Shown: positions 1-9,448, counted from the stretch's first letter. The stretch: DNA of 64,000 nucleotides from Pseudomonas deceptionensis (GCF_900106095.1 NZ_FNUD01000002.1:1819501-1883500); one strand, 5' to 3'. Translations and numbers: made by a program. Notes: generated by a model not told the origin, from the sequence alone.

Positions 1-1298
1 TCGACGATCACCCGATACTCATCGACATCGTTGTCAACGCTCTGGTACGCGGTATTGCCGCGGTTGGTGGCCCAGCGCAGACTCACCGCCAGGTCCTTGG
101 CCTTGCCTTCCTGGATCACGTATTTTAGCCCCAGGTCGCGCTCCCAATGGTGGGCGTTCTTGCCCTCAGGGTTGTACCAGTTGCTGTAGCCGATGCTGTT
201 GGAATCAGCCTTGGTCAGATCCAGCTCCCCGCGAGAGTATGAGGCACTGCCTGTCAGGCCGGCGATCCCGATCCCGGCAAAGTCATATTCGTATTGCAGC
301 TTCCAGGAGCGCTCGTTCGGGCCGTTGAAGTCCGAGTACTGCTGCGAGTTGTCGAGGTAAACGCTGTCGCCCTGGTAGATGTAATCAAAGGGCGTGTTGC
401 CGTTTACCCGCTGGTAAACCGCCGTCACCTTGTGTCCGTCCACGCCGACTGCAAAGTGCAGGCTGAAGGTGTTGTTGTCGATGTCCCCCAGCAGCGCCTT
501 GCCGGTGTCCTGGGTGTGATAGAAGTGCAGGCCGGGGTTAAGGCTGATGCTATCGCTCAGCGCATAGGTGTAATCCAGGTCGTAGTAGTACTGGTTCCAG
601 ATGTCCTGCAATTGGGCTGCATACAGATTGCTGGTGATCTCGGGTACACCGCTCCAGGACACCCCGGCCCAGGTGATGTGCTTGCTGCTCTGGTCGCCAA
701 GATCACCGTAAGTGGTGGTCAGACGGCGCATGCCGCTTTGGTTGTACGGTTTGTCGAAGCTGACCTGGCCGCCTTCGAACATCCAGCCTTCGAAGCTGTT
801 ATTGGTCAGGCTGACGCCGCGGAAGGACTGCGGCAGCATGCGGGACTCACCGCCGGCAATCACCGGGTTGGTCAGAAACATGTCGCCCGCCTTGAGCTCG
901 GTATCGAACGCACGCATTTTCAGCGCCGCACCGGCTGAGGAGAATGCTGTTGGTGCTTTGCCGTTGCCATCACTGACCGGCAGGATGCTGCTGCCATCCG
1001 TACCCCCGCCGCCATCGAGCTTGAGCCCGAGCAGGGCGTACGCATCCAGACCGAAGCCGACCGTGCCCTGGGTGAAGCCCGACTCGAATTTGCCGATAAA
1101 ACCTTGCCCCCACTCTTTGCTGTCATCGGCACGGGGGCTGCGGATGTCGTGGTTCATGTAGTAGTTGCGGGCGTGAAGCTTGAGGCTGGAGCCTTCAACA
1201 AAACCGTCTTTGGATGCGTCGTCCTCTGCGTGAGCGAAAGCGGGGATCGTTGCAGCCAGGGCAAGGAATAAAGGGCAGAGTTTGAGTGAATGCTTCAC
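1..1298 (-). CDS. OprD-family outer-membrane porin, 3' end cut by the window edge
   Basis: About 432 residues are visible, close to the usual 420-450 of the family. The frame opens with GTG at 1298, placed 10 bases after AAGGAG, and begins with a signal peptide ([16 protein letters not shown], cleaved near AHA-ED). Mature features typical of OprD porins follow: an N-terminal [20 protein letters not shown] strand, a GWMFEGG segment in the middle, and EYRVIV at the window edge, which is the start of the usual C-terminal beta strand. Probably fewer than ten residues are missing. These 18-stranded barrels take up basic amino acids, peptides or aromatic acids; the substrate cannot be told here. 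The gene stands alone, with no catabolic partner visible on its right. Confidence 0.9.
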   Translation of the reverse strand, partial: MKHSLKLCPLFLALAATIPAFAHAEDDASKDGFVEGSSLKLHARNYYMNHDIRSPRADDSKEWGQGFIGKFESGFTQGTVGFGLDAYALLGLKLDGGGGTDGSSILPVSDGNGKAPTAFSSAGAALKMRAFDTELKAGDMFLTNPVIAGGESRMLPQSFRGVSLTNNSFEGWMFEGGQVSFDKPYNQSGMRRLTTTYGDLGDQSSKHITWAGVSWSGVPEITSNLYAAQLQDIWNQYYYDLDYTYALSDSISLNPGLHFYHTQDTGKALLGDIDNNTFSLHFAVGVDGHKVTAVYQRVNGNTPFDYIYQGDSVYLDNSQQYSDFNGPNERSWKLQYEYDFAGIGIAGLTGSASYSRGELDLTKADSNSIGYSNWYNPEGKNAHHWERDLGLKYVIQEGKAKDLAVSLRWATNRGNTAYQSVDNDVDEYRVIV

Positions 1299-1400
1299 CG
1301 GTGTTGAGCTCCTTTTAAGGTGGGGTTGCTGTTGTATTTTTTTAAACAATCCGGTGCCCGTCATGGGCCGCCCAAGGTCAGGGCGCCTTTTTTTAAGACC

Positions 1401-1429
1401 AAAAAAAAGCCGCTATGGTAGCGGCTTTT
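1401..1429 (-). terminator. Intrinsic terminator downstream of the small exported protein gene
   Basis: A 9-base stem (AAGCCGCTA / TAGCGGCTT, 1407-1415 with 1419-1427) has a 3-base loop. On the minus strand it is followed by eight T (A-run 1401-1408), so it ends the minus-strand transcript of the gene at 1492-1716. It lies upstream of the oprD-like start. Confidence 0.8.
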
Positions 1430-1491
1430 GAAACAGTAAGTCACATTTGTAGCGCGTGACTGACTGGGTCGGGAAGTCTGAAGGTGTGAGA

Positions 1492-1716
1492 TCAGCTGTC
1501 TTTCGCCTGTTGCGAGTCGCTGACTTCAACCTGTGTTTGCTGGGGCTTTGCGTCGTTTTGATGGCGTGCCGTAAGCTCTGCCTGACCTTGTTCAAAGGCG
1601 GCGGCGCGGGCGACATTTTGTGCGACAAATGCGGGCGATTCTTCCGCCATGGCCAAGGGCGACAACAACAAAGACGACAAAACGAAAACGCTAGCCATAC
1701 CCATACTGGTGGACAT
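1492..1716 (-). CDS. Small exported protein of unknown function (74 aa)
   Basis: The frame encodes a short protein with a clear Sec signal peptide (MSTSMGMASVFVLSSLLLSP, cleaved after AMA at residue 24) and a mature part of about 50 polar residues rich in Gln, Ala and Asp. No cysteines or known domain are seen. The ATG at 1716 was chosen over the in-frame ATG at 1740 because AAGG lies about 8 bases before it and it puts the signal peptide at the N-terminus. A strong minus-strand terminator at 1401-1429 supports a real transcript. No partner genes are visible. It resembles the many small periplasmic proteins of pseudomonads, but I do not recognise a function. Confidence 0.6.
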   Translation of the reverse strand: MSTSMGMASVFVLSSLLLSPLAMAEESPAFVAQNVARAAAFEQGQAELTARHQNDAKPQQTQVEVSDSQQAKDS

Positions 1717-1740
1717 TTCAAAGACCTTCTTGCTTAGCAA

Positions 1741-2238
1741 GTGCTGTGTGATGGCCTAAATCTATAGTGGTGCGGGGTGGCGAAAAAGCCATGTTTTGGA
1801 CAAGGACTTTTGCGTTTAAGGTAACAAATCGAGAGATGGGCGGGCTAGACACATCAAGCCCACAGGGAACTGAGCAAGGCTGCGATCCTTTTGAAGGTAA
1901 AGGTTGCAGCTTTGCTCAGTTCCTGCAGGAGTTTGTGGCACAGATGCTCATCATTGTGTCATGCGTCGGACAATGCAGAGTGCGGCTCAGCACAATGGTA
2001 AGCGCGTTTTAATGTTGAAGTTCGACTTGCAAGTTTGACATGTGCCGGGCGCTGTTACGCGACGGCAAACTTAATCATTGTGAAACCTCGTAGTTTAGTC
2101 GCGAGTCCCACAACGAGGCATAGACCGTGTTGACTCCCGGATAAGCCGGGTTGGCCCATGTGGTGGCGGGCATCCTCAGGTCGGATGCCTGTTACTTTCA
2201 CTTTAAGCGTTATTGAAGCCTCTTTTATATACTCGCTG
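1741..2238. other. Intergenic stretch without a convincing gene
   Basis: About 500 bases separate the small exported protein gene from the next gene. It holds one strong palindrome (1866-1923, listed separately) and a small hairpin (GGCATCC / GGATGCC, 2169-2175 with 2183-2189). An open frame on the plus strand (1767-2012) runs through the palindrome and has no family resemblance, so it was not called. Confidence 0.6.
1866..1923. repeat. 58-base REP-like palindrome
   Basis: Two 18-base arms, GGAACTGAGCAAGGCTGC at 1866-1883 and its near-perfect complement at 1906-1923, flank a 22-base spacer. One mismatch is visible in the arms. Intergenic position, size and high symmetry fit an extragenic palindrome (REP/REPIN-type element) rather than a terminator, because no T-run follows on either strand. 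Confidence 0.6.
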
Positions 2239-2637
2239 TTATGGGGTGGGTGAAACTGTTTTGATCTTGGGCGTGGTAGAACTAATGGCTTTAACGGAAA
2301 TTGTTTTTGAGTTTGTGAGATTGAGGTAGGTGGCTTTCATGGTGAGTGAAAAACTTTGTGTCACTGGCCCTGTGATCAAGCAGTTTCGAGCGCTGGTGTT
2401 GGTGATATTAAAGTTCGGCATATGCGGGTTGGTGCTCATGCTCCAGTAAACGACCCCGTCGAACACGGTGTTGCCGTTGGCATCCTGAACAAGGGAGGGC
2501 GTCGGGATAGCGCATCCTGTATTGATTGGCGTGTCAGTGTCGCCGCTACCGCCGATTAAAATCAGGGTCGCAGGCCCTGCTAGCGCATGGGTGTCTTTAT
2601 TTTTGGCGGATTCGTCACTGCTATTGAAGTCATTCAT
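2239..2637 (-). CDS. Hypothetical protein (132 aa)
   Basis: I do not recognise this protein. It starts MNDFNSSDESAKNKDTHALA, has no signal peptide or membrane segment, and becomes rich in Thr, Ser, Asn and Lys with beta-strand-like spacing towards a Pro-Thr tail (KIKTVSPTP). It has two cysteines (in NTGCAIP and SARNCLITG). Ribosome binding is weak (TAGGTAG about 6 bases before ATG). The gene and the 280 bases upstream of it (2638-2914) are visibly poorer in GC than the neighbours and hold no other clear gene, as expected for a recently acquired or orphan gene. Low similarity to its surroundings makes the call moderate. Confidence 0.5.
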   Translation of the reverse strand: MNDFNSSDESAKNKDTHALAGPATLILIGGSGDTDTPINTGCAIPTPSLVQDANGNTVFDGVVYWSMSTNPHMPNFNITNTSARNCLITGPVTQSFSLTMKATYLNLTNSKTISVKAISSTTPKIKTVSPTP

Positions 2638-2914
2638 GAGAACTACCTATTTGGGTAAGTTAAGTGCGTAAGGTCGCGAACTTTAATTGAGGCAGTTGGG
2701 ATAGATATTTAATACATGTTGCAGGGGGAGTGTGGGGAGGGGGATTTATGTTGTCTACTGTCATAAGTAACAGGTGTGGTGATGACAGTGGATGTTTATT
2801 GGGTGGGCGAGATAGTCGAGGCTCTAGGGCGCGGGGCGCGCATAGTTATTGTGTTTGTTTGATGTGTTGCAGGGTATTTGTTGTTTTTTTATTTGATGTT
2901 GTGTTTATAGATGT

Positions 2915-4303
2915 TTAATTCTTGGGTTCGGGTAATGTCAGTCCAAATGTATTTCTGCCTTGTTGGCTGTGCACAAATACTTCGCCGCCGTGCATTTGCG
3001 CAATGGCTTTAACGATGGCCAGCCCCAGTCCGTGATTAGCGCCACTGTTATAGCGAGCGGCATCTACCCGATAAAAACGCTCGAACAGGCGTGGTAAATG
3101 TTCTGAGGCAATCGGCTCGCCAGGATTGCTGATACTGATGGTCACCTGAGTCGCCGTGTGGCTGATCTGAACGTCAATCGACAGCCCGGCAGCGGTGTGC
3201 TGCACGGCGTTGTTCAGCAGGTTGATCAGCGCCCGGCGCAGATGAGGCTTTTCGATGCTGACGTCAGCGTCGCCACTGACCCGCACCTGTACTTGTGCGT
3301 CCTCAAGGATGAACTCCAGGTAGTCCAGGGTCGTTTTCACTTCATCCGCCAGAGAAGCACGGGTCAGTTTACTGGCCTTGCTGCCCTGGTCGGCGCTGGC
3401 CAGAAAGAGCATGTCATTGATGATGTTGCGCAGCCGCTCCAGCTCTTCAAGGTTGGATTGCAGCACCTCGAAGTAATGCTCGGCCGAGCGCCCGCGGGTC
3501 AGTGCAACCTGGGTCTGGCCAATCAGGTTGGTCAGCGGCGAACGCAGTTCATGGGCCACGTCGGCATTGAATGACTCCAGCCGGGTATAGGCCTGCTCGA
3601 CCCGGTCCAGGGTTGAGTTGAAGGCGCTGACCAACTGATCCAGCTCCGGTGCCAGTGGCGCAAGGTGCAGGCGCCCGGACAAGCGCGGAGGGGCCAGCTT
3701 TTGCGCTTCTTCAGACAACTTGATCAGCGGCTTTAGGCCGATCCGCGCCACCCAATAGCCCAGCGCCGAGGCCAGCAACACGCCTAATGTCGCCAGGCTG
3801 ATCAGGGCGATCAGCAAGTGGTGCTGGGTCTGGCGGAAGGTCTGGGTATCGATGCCGATCACAAAACGTAGCGCCGGGCGTTGCTCCTTGGCCGGTACCT
3901 CGCTGATCAGCACCTTGAACGGGTAAGCCTGGCCGGGCAACTGCACGTCCTGCACGCCGGTCTGCCCTTGGGCAAGTTCGCGGACCCGGGCCTCGGGATT
4001 GCCGTATTCATAGGCGGGGTCCGGGCTGATGGCCCAAAACCGGATGCGCTTGTCTTCTTCGCTGAGCAGTTTGAGCTTGGCGCTCATCTTGGCCCAATGT
4101 TCGAGGTTGCCGTAGCGGTTGATCGAAGACTCAAGCACGCTGTACCGGGCTTCCAGCTCCGCTTCGGGCAGGCGGCTGATGCTGGTGTCGACCTGTTGGT
4201 AAAGCGCACCGCCGATCAACACAAAGACCAGCAACGCCACCAGGGTAAACATCGCGCTCAAGCGCAGGGCGATGGAGTCCAGGTGTTGGGGCCGCTTAAA
4301 CAC
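2915..4303 (-). CDS. Heavy-metal-type sensor histidine kinase
   Basis: This membrane kinase of the CopS/CusS/CzcS-like family is about 462 residues long. It has an N-terminal membrane segment (SAMFTLVALLVFVLIGGALY), a periplasmic sensing region of about 130 residues, a second membrane segment (LLIALISLATLGVLLASALG) followed by HAMP, a HisKA box with the phospho-accepting His in VAHELRSPLTN, and an ATPase domain with NLLNNAVQHT and GLGLAIVKAI. The open frame extends upstream to 4477, but that part is a shadow of the regulator gene. GTG at 4303 is preferred: GGAG lies 8 bases before it and it overlaps the regulator stop by 8 bases, which indicates translational coupling. Its partner is the adjacent response regulator and the likely target is the pump operon in which it sits. 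The signal is unknown. Confidence 0.9.
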   Translation of the reverse strand: MFKRPQHLDSIALRLSAMFTLVALLVFVLIGGALYQQVDTSISRLPEAELEARYSVLESSINRYGNLEHWAKMSAKLKLLSEEDKRIRFWAISPDPAYEYGNPEARVRELAQGQTGVQDVQLPGQAYPFKVLISEVPAKEQRPALRFVIGIDTQTFRQTQHHLLIALISLATLGVLLASALGYWVARIGLKPLIKLSEEAQKLAPPRLSGRLHLAPLAPELDQLVSAFNSTLDRVEQAYTRLESFNADVAHELRSPLTNLIGQTQVALTRGRSAEHYFEVLQSNLEELERLRNIINDMLFLASADQGSKASKLTRASLADEVKTTLDYLEFILEDAQVQVRVSGDADVSIEKPHLRRALINLLNNAVQHTAAGLSIDVQISHTATQVTISISNPGEPIASEHLPRLFERFYRVDAARYNSGANHGLGLAIVKAIAQMHGGEVFVHSQQGRNTFGLTLPEPKN

Positions 4304-4970
4304 CGCGCCGCTCCAGCACGTAGCCCATGCCGCGAATGGTGTGCAGCAGCTTGTGTTCGAACGGCCCGTCGAGCTTGGCCCGCAGGCGTTTGATAGCGAC
4401 TTCGACCACGTTGGCGTCGCTGTCGAAATTGATGTCCCAGACCATCTCGGCGATGGCGGTTTTGGAGAGGATTTCACCCTGACGCCGTGCCAGCACGCTG
4501 AGCAGTGAAAACTCCTTGGCGGTCAGGTCAAGACGGGCGCCTGCGCGGCTGGCCTTGCGGCTGATCAGGTCAATCCACAGGTCATCCACCGTCACTTGCA
4601 CCGGTTCGTGGCCGCCGCTGCGGCGGGTCAAGGCCTGCAGGCGGGCGACCAGTTCAAGAAACGAAAACGGCTTGCCCAGATAATCGTCGGCACCTTCGCG
4701 CAAACCGCGAATGCGGTCTTCGACCCGCTCGCGGGCGGTGAGCATGATCACCGGGGTTTGCTTGCGCGCACGCAGGGCCCGCAGTACGCCAAAGCCGTCG
4801 AGCCCCGGGAGCATTACATCGAGCACGATCACGGCGTAATCGCTCTCCATCGCCAAGTGCAAACCTTCGATCCCGTCCCGGGCCACATCCACCGTGTAGC
4901 CTTGCTCGGTCAATCCGCGGTGCAGGTAATCGGCGGTTTTCTCTTCATCTTCAATAATCAGAATGCGCAT
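4296..4970 (-). CDS. OmpR-family response regulator (CopR/CusR-like)
   Basis: The 224-residue protein has a receiver domain (acidic pocket IIEDEE at 5-10, phospho-Asp51 in IVLDVMLPG, conserved Lys in DDYLGKPF) and a C-terminal winged-helix DNA-binding domain (LDLTAKEFSLLSVLARRQGE, ending RGMGYVLERRGV). ATG at 4970 follows GAGGCGGGTT and fits the family start MRILIIEDEE; an in-frame start further upstream would only add pump-gene sequence. It overlaps the RND gene by 20 bases and the kinase by 8, so pump and regulators form one transcript. Feedback control of the pump by its own two-component system is the natural inference. Confidence 0.93.
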   Translation of the reverse strand: MRILIIEDEEKTADYLHRGLTEQGYTVDVARDGIEGLHLAMESDYAVIVLDVMLPGLDGFGVLRALRARKQTPVIMLTARERVEDRIRGLREGADDYLGKPFSFLELVARLQALTRRSGGHEPVQVTVDDLWIDLISRKASRAGARLDLTAKEFSLLSVLARRQGEILSKTAIAEMVWDINFDSDANVVEVAIKRLRAKLDGPFEHKLLHTIRGMGYVLERRGV

Positions 4971-7900
4971 AACCCGCCTCAGTGATCGGTTTGGAACGAT
5001 GGAACAGCCGCTCAAGCCACAAGTATATGACCGGCGTGGTAAACAGCGTCAGCGCCTGGCTCACCAGCAACCCGCCCACCACGGCAATCCCCAGCGGCTG
5101 GCGCAGCTCGGCGCCGGTGCCGTAGCCGAGCATCAGCGGCAGGGCACCAAGCAAGGCGGCCAAGGTGGTCATGATGATCGGACGGAAACGGGTGATGCAG
5201 GCCTGGTAGATGGCGTCTTCGGGGCTCAAGCCGCGGTTGCGCTGGGCATCGAGGGCAAAGTCGATCATCAGGATGCCGTTTTTCTTGACGATACCGATCA
5301 GCAGCACCAGTCCTATCAGCGCCATGATCGAAAAGTCCTGGCCGCAGATCCAGAGCATCAATAGCGCGCCGACCCCTGCCGAGGGCAGGGTCGAAATGAT
5401 GGTCAGCGGGTGCACAAAGCTTTCGTACAGCACGCCCAGGATGATGTACACCGCCACCAGCGCCGCCAGGATCAGCCACGGCTGGCTGGCCAGCGAGCTC
5501 TGGAACGCCTGGGCGGCGCCCTGGAAGTTGCCGCTGATAGTGCTCGGCATGCCGATTTCGTTTTTCGCCTGGTTGAGCATCAGCACCGCATCGCCCAGGG
5601 CTACGCCGGGGGCGAGGTTGAACGACAGGTTGGCGGCCGGGAACATGCCGTCATGGCTGATCGAAAGCGGCCCGCTGGTGGGCGCATCGACCTTGGCCAC
5701 GGCCGACAGCGGCACCATTTCCCCGGTCAGCGGCGAGCGCAGGTAGAAGTAGTTCAGGCTCTCGGCCTTGCCGCGCTGTTGCGCGTCCACCTCCAGGATC
5801 ACGTTGTACTGGTTGGTCTCGGTCTGGAACTCATTGACCTGACGCTGGCCAAACGCGTCGTACAGCGCCTCATCGACATCGGTGGCGGTGAGGCCGAAAC
5901 GGGCCGCGGCGTTACGGTCGATGCTGAGGTGGGTGATGCTGCCGCCCAGTTGCAGGTCGTTGGACAAGTCGCGAAAGGCCGGGTTGGCCCGCAGCTTTTC
6001 GGTCAGGCGCTGGGTCCAGGTGGTGAGCGTCGGCCCGTCGTTGCTCTTGAGTACATATTGATACTGGCTGCGGCTTGGCCCCGAACTGAGGTTGATGTCC
6101 TGGCCTGCGCGCAGGTACAGCACGATGCCCGGGACCTTGGCCAGTTGCGGGCGGATCCGGTCGATAAACTGACTGGCCGACACATCGCGATCTCCCCGGT
6201 CCTTGAGGGCAATCCAGAACCGGCCGTTGGCAATGGTCTGGTTGCTGCCGGTCACGCCCACCGAATGGGAAAACGCCTGCACGGCGGGGTCGTCACTGAC
6301 GATTTTGGCCAGCGCCAGATGCTTTTGCATCATGTCGGGGAACGAGATGTCCGATGCCGCTTCGCTGGTGCCGAGCACGAAGCCGGTGTCTTGAACCGGG
6401 AAGAAACCTTTGGGGATCACTACATAGCCGGCAATGGCCATGGCCAGCGTCACGCCGAAAATCCCCAGCATCAGGCGCTGGTGGGCCAGGGCCCGCTTCA
6501 AGCCCTTTTCATACAGTGCCAGCAAGCGTTCGCCAAAGCCGGGCGTGGCATCGGCTTTGTGCACAGGGGCGCGCATGAACAGCGCGGCGAGGGTCGGGGC
6601 CAGGGTCAGCGACACCACGACCGAAATCAGGATGGTCGAGGTCGCGGTCAGGGCGAATTCCTTGAACAGCCGCCCGACCACCCCGCCCATGAACAGCAGA
6701 GGGATAAACGCCGCCACCAGCGAGAAGCTGATGGACACCACGGTGAAGCCAATCTCGCTGGAGCCCTTGATCGCCGCATCGCGCATGCTTTCGCCGGCTT
6801 CGAGGTGGCGGTGAATGTTCTCCACCACCACGATCGCATCGTCGACCACAAACCCCACGGCCACCACAATCGCCACCAGTGTCAGGTTGTTGAGGCTGAA
6901 ACCCAGCACATACATCAACGCAAAACTGGCGATCAGCGAGACGCCGAGTACCGCCGACACAATCAGCGTGGCCGACCATTGGCGCAAAAACAGCGCCATC
7001 ACGGCGACCACCAGCAACACGGCAATCAACAGGGTGATTTCCACTTCATGCAGAGAGGCGCGGATGGTTTTGGTCCGGTCGCTCAGCACGGTCACTTCAA
7101 CCGAGGCCGGAAGCATGGCTTGCAGGCCGGGCAGGGCGGCCTGGATGCGGTCCACGGTTTCAACGATGTTCGCCCCCGGCTGGCGGGATATCACCAGGTT
7201 GAGCCCCGGCTGATGCCCGGACCAGGCTTGCACGTAATCGTTTTCTGCACCGTTGACCACGCGCGCTACGTCGCGTAGCTGCACGGGGGCGCCGTCCTTG
7301 TACGAGACGATCAATCTGGCGTACTCATCCGCGTCAAACAACTGATCGTTGGTCGAGAGGGTCGAAATACTCGACGGCCCGTACAGCGCGCCCTTGGCCA
7401 GATTAAGGCTGGTTTGCTGGATGGCCAGGCGAATGTCGGCCAGGGTCAGGCCAATGGCGGCCAGTTTGTCGGCAGAAGCCTGGACCCGGATTGCCGGGCG
7501 TTGCTGGCCGGTAATGTTGATCAGGCCCACGCCGTCGATCTGGCTGATCTGGCGCGCCAGCAGGGTTTCGACGTAATCGCTCAGCTCGGTGCCGGGCATG
7601 TGCAGGGAGCTGATGCTCAGGATCAGCACCGGGCTATCGGCCGGGTTGACCTTCTTCCAGGTCGGCAGGGTCGGCATGTCCTTGGGCAGTTTGCCGGACG
7701 CGGTGTTGATCGCCGCCTGCACTTCTTGCGCGGCGGTATCGATGCTTTTGCTCAGGGTGAATTGCAGGGTCAGGGTGGTGGAGCCCAGTGCGCTGCTGGA
7801 CGTCATCTGGGTCATGCCGGGGATGGCGCTGAATTGCACCTCCAGGGGCGTTGCCACCGATGACGCCATGGTGTCCGGGCTGGCGCCGGGCAATTGCGCC

Positions 7901-8055
7901 GACACCTGGATGGTCGGGAACTCGGCTTCGGGCAAGGGGGCGATGGGCAGGCGCGGGAATGCGATCAGCCCCACCAGCACCAGGGCGAAGGTCAGCAGCA
8001 CCGTGGCGACCGGGTGGTCGACGCACCAGGCGGACACTGAACGGCTGCTGGTCAT
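4951..8055 (-). CDS. RND efflux pump inner-membrane protein (HAE1 / MdtB-MdtC-like)
   Basis: This 1034-residue proton-driven multidrug transporter is full length for the hydrophobic/amphiphilic RND family. It shows the duplicated plan: TM1, a large periplasmic loop, TM2-7, a second loop and TM8-12. The proton-relay aspartates are present in VGFVVDDAIVVVENI, and the start PVATVLLTFALVLVGLIAF and the APLPEAEFPTI motif are typical. The first codons overlap the adaptor gene by 4 bases (ATGA) and the end overlaps the regulator. There is a single RND subunit, unlike the MdtBC or MuxBC pairs, and no outer-membrane factor in the operon, so it presumably borrows one. Confidence 0.93.
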   Translation of the reverse strand: MTSSRSVSAWCVDHPVATVLLTFALVLVGLIAFPRLPIAPLPEAEFPTIQVSAQLPGASPDTMASSVATPLEVQFSAIPGMTQMTSSSALGSTTLTLQFTLSKSIDTAAQEVQAAINTASGKLPKDMPTLPTWKKVNPADSPVLILSISSLHMPGTELSDYVETLLARQISQIDGVGLINITGQQRPAIRVQASADKLAAIGLTLADIRLAIQQTSLNLAKGALYGPSSISTLSTNDQLFDADEYARLIVSYKDGAPVQLRDVARVVNGAENDYVQAWSGHQPGLNLVISRQPGANIVETVDRIQAALPGLQAMLPASVEVTVLSDRTKTIRASLHEVEITLLIAVLLVVAVMALFLRQWSATLIVSAVLGVSLIASFALMYVLGFSLNNLTLVAIVVAVGFVVDDAIVVVENIHRHLEAGESMRDAAIKGSSEIGFTVVSISFSLVAAFIPLLFMGGVVGRLFKEFALTATSTILISVVVSLTLAPTLAALFMRAPVHKADATPGFGERLLALYEKGLKRALAHQRLMLGIFGVTLAMAIAGYVVIPKGFFPVQDTGFVLGTSEAASDISFPDMMQKHLALAKIVSDDPAVQAFSHSVGVTGSNQTIANGRFWIALKDRGDRDVSASQFIDRIRPQLAKVPGIVLYLRAGQDINLSSGPSRSQYQYVLKSNDGPTLTTWTQRLTEKLRANPAFRDLSNDLQLGGSITHLSIDRNAAARFGLTATDVDEALYDAFGQRQVNEFQTETNQYNVILEVDAQQRGKAESLNYFYLRSPLTGEMVPLSAVAKVDAPTSGPLSISHDGMFPAANLSFNLAPGVALGDAVLMLNQAKNEIGMPSTISGNFQGAAQAFQSSLASQPWLILAALVAVYIILGVLYESFVHPLTIISTLPSAGVGALLMLWICGQDFSIMALIGLVLLIGIVKKNGILMIDFALDAQRNRGLSPEDAIYQACITRFRPIIMTTLAALLGALPLMLGYGTGAELRQPLGIAVVGGLLVSQALTLFTTPVIYLWLERLFHRSKPITEAGYAHSDY

Positions 8056-9197
8056 GGCTGCACCTGAGCGGCCGTGGGCTCGCCCAGCACTTCAATCCGC
8101 GCGCCGGGCTTGAGCCGCGACTGGCCATCGCTGACCAGTGTGTCGCCGGGGTTGACCCCGGTGATGATGCTTTGTTGGGTGTCCTGATAGACCAGTTGCA
8201 CCGGCACTGTTTCGACGTGCTGGCCGTTCACCCGGTACACGAAGTAGTTGTCCAGCCCGCGTTGCACCACTTGGGGCGGCACCACCAGCGCGTTCTGCGT
8301 CAGCCCGGTCTGGATCTCGACATTGACCAGTTGGCCGGGCCATAGCGTCTGTTTGGGGTTGTCAAACTGGGCCTTGACCTTGATCGTGCCGGTGGTCGCC
8401 GACACCTGATTGTCGATCAGGCTCAAGCGCCCTTCGCCCAGCGGCGTGCCGCTGCTATCGGGGTTGCCGATAAAGGCTTTGACCCGGGCCGGGTCTTTGG
8501 CTTCGAGCAAGTCGTGCAAGGTGGGCAATTGCTGCTGGGGCAGTGAAAACTCCACGGCGATAGGGTCTATCTGGGTTACGGAAAAAAGCCCCTGAGCATC
8601 GCTGACCCGCAAAAAGTTACCCGCATCCACTGCGCGAATCCCCACACGACCGGTGACCGGAGAGTGGATTTGCGTATACGACAACTGTACCTGCGCCGCC
8701 GTGATTGCGGCCTGATCGCCCTGGGTCGTAGCCTTGAGCTGATTGACCAGCGCCTGTTGCTGATCGAGGGTCTGTTTGGACACGCCGTCGTCCACGCTCA
8801 ACAACTGATAGCGCTTGAGGTTGACCAGCGCGACTTGCAGCAGCGCCTGGTTCTGCCCCAGTTGGGCCCTGGCCTGATCGAGACTGGCCTTGATCGAGCG
8901 GTCATCCAGTGTCGCCAACAGATCCCCGGCCTTGACTGTCTGGCCTTCCTCAACCTGTATGGCGGTGAGGATACCGTCGATCTGGGGGCGGATCGTCACG
9001 CTGTGCAGCGACAACACTGCGCCAATGCCGCTGACATAGCGCGGGACATCCTGCTCCAGCACCTGAACAACCCGTACCGGCACCGGTACGCCCCCTGCGG
9101 CAATGCCTGGAGCGGTGCGGTTGAGCCCCCAGAGGCCGGCACCGATCAGGGCAATCACGAGCGTGCCCAGCAAAATTTTTCGGGTTTTATTGGGCAT
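8052..9197 (-). CDS. RND efflux membrane-fusion protein (MdtA/AcrA-like)
   Basis: The 381-residue periplasmic adaptor has an N-terminal anchor or uncleaved signal (KILLGTLVIALIGAGLWGL), a barrel-sandwich/lipoyl half (TIRPQIDGILTAIQVEEGQTVK), a helical hairpin of about 80 residues rich in Gln and Leu, the second lipoyl half (TQIHSPVTGRVG) and a beta-barrel and membrane-proximal part ending in GDTLVSDGQSRLKPG. It is the first gene of the pump operon, its stop overlapping the RND start. The promoter should lie in 9198-9448, shared divergently with the next gene. No lipobox Cys is seen. Confidence 0.92.
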   Translation of the reverse strand: MPNKTRKILLGTLVIALIGAGLWGLNRTAPGIAAGGVPVPVRVVQVLEQDVPRYVSGIGAVLSLHSVTIRPQIDGILTAIQVEEGQTVKAGDLLATLDDRSIKASLDQARAQLGQNQALLQVALVNLKRYQLLSVDDGVSKQTLDQQQALVNQLKATTQGDQAAITAAQVQLSYTQIHSPVTGRVGIRAVDAGNFLRVSDAQGLFSVTQIDPIAVEFSLPQQQLPTLHDLLEAKDPARVKAFIGNPDSSGTPLGEGRLSLIDNQVSATTGTIKVKAQFDNPKQTLWPGQLVNVEIQTGLTQNALVVPPQVVQRGLDNYFVYRVNGQHVETVPVQLVYQDTQQSIITGVNPGDTLVSDGQSRLKPGARIEVLGEPTAAQVQP

Positions 9198-9448
9198 GTC
9201 TGATTGACGCCGTGTGCGTGGGATGGGGGCAGATCAATCAGTTATAGCGCGCAGACCCGGTCAGTACGGTGACTGCTAACTGACATTGCTGACAGTTAAA
9301 GGTTAAGCACAACCCCTGCGGCAGCGGTTACAGGGGGCAGCGAATCTTTAAATTTACGACCAGTGAGTGCAACGCACAGGGGGCGCGCAGGTATACTGCG
9401 CGGCATTGCGCCACTTGGCCTGACTTTTTACCGAATTTCGGAGCTTTC

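Noticed and set aside
1767..2012. 81-codon plus-strand frame
   Set aside because: It runs through the REP-like palindrome at 1866-1923 and shows no protein-like features.
2730..2918. 62-codon plus-strand frame
   Set aside because: Low-complexity translation rich in Cys, Val and Phe, no family and no support from a promoter or neighbour; it lies in a GT-rich gap.
5410..7278. Long open frame (622 codons) on the plus strand opposite the RND pump gene
   Set aside because: It is the antisense shadow of a high-GC coding gene: no family resemblance, His/Gln/Arg-rich translation, and a full-length RND protein on the other strand.
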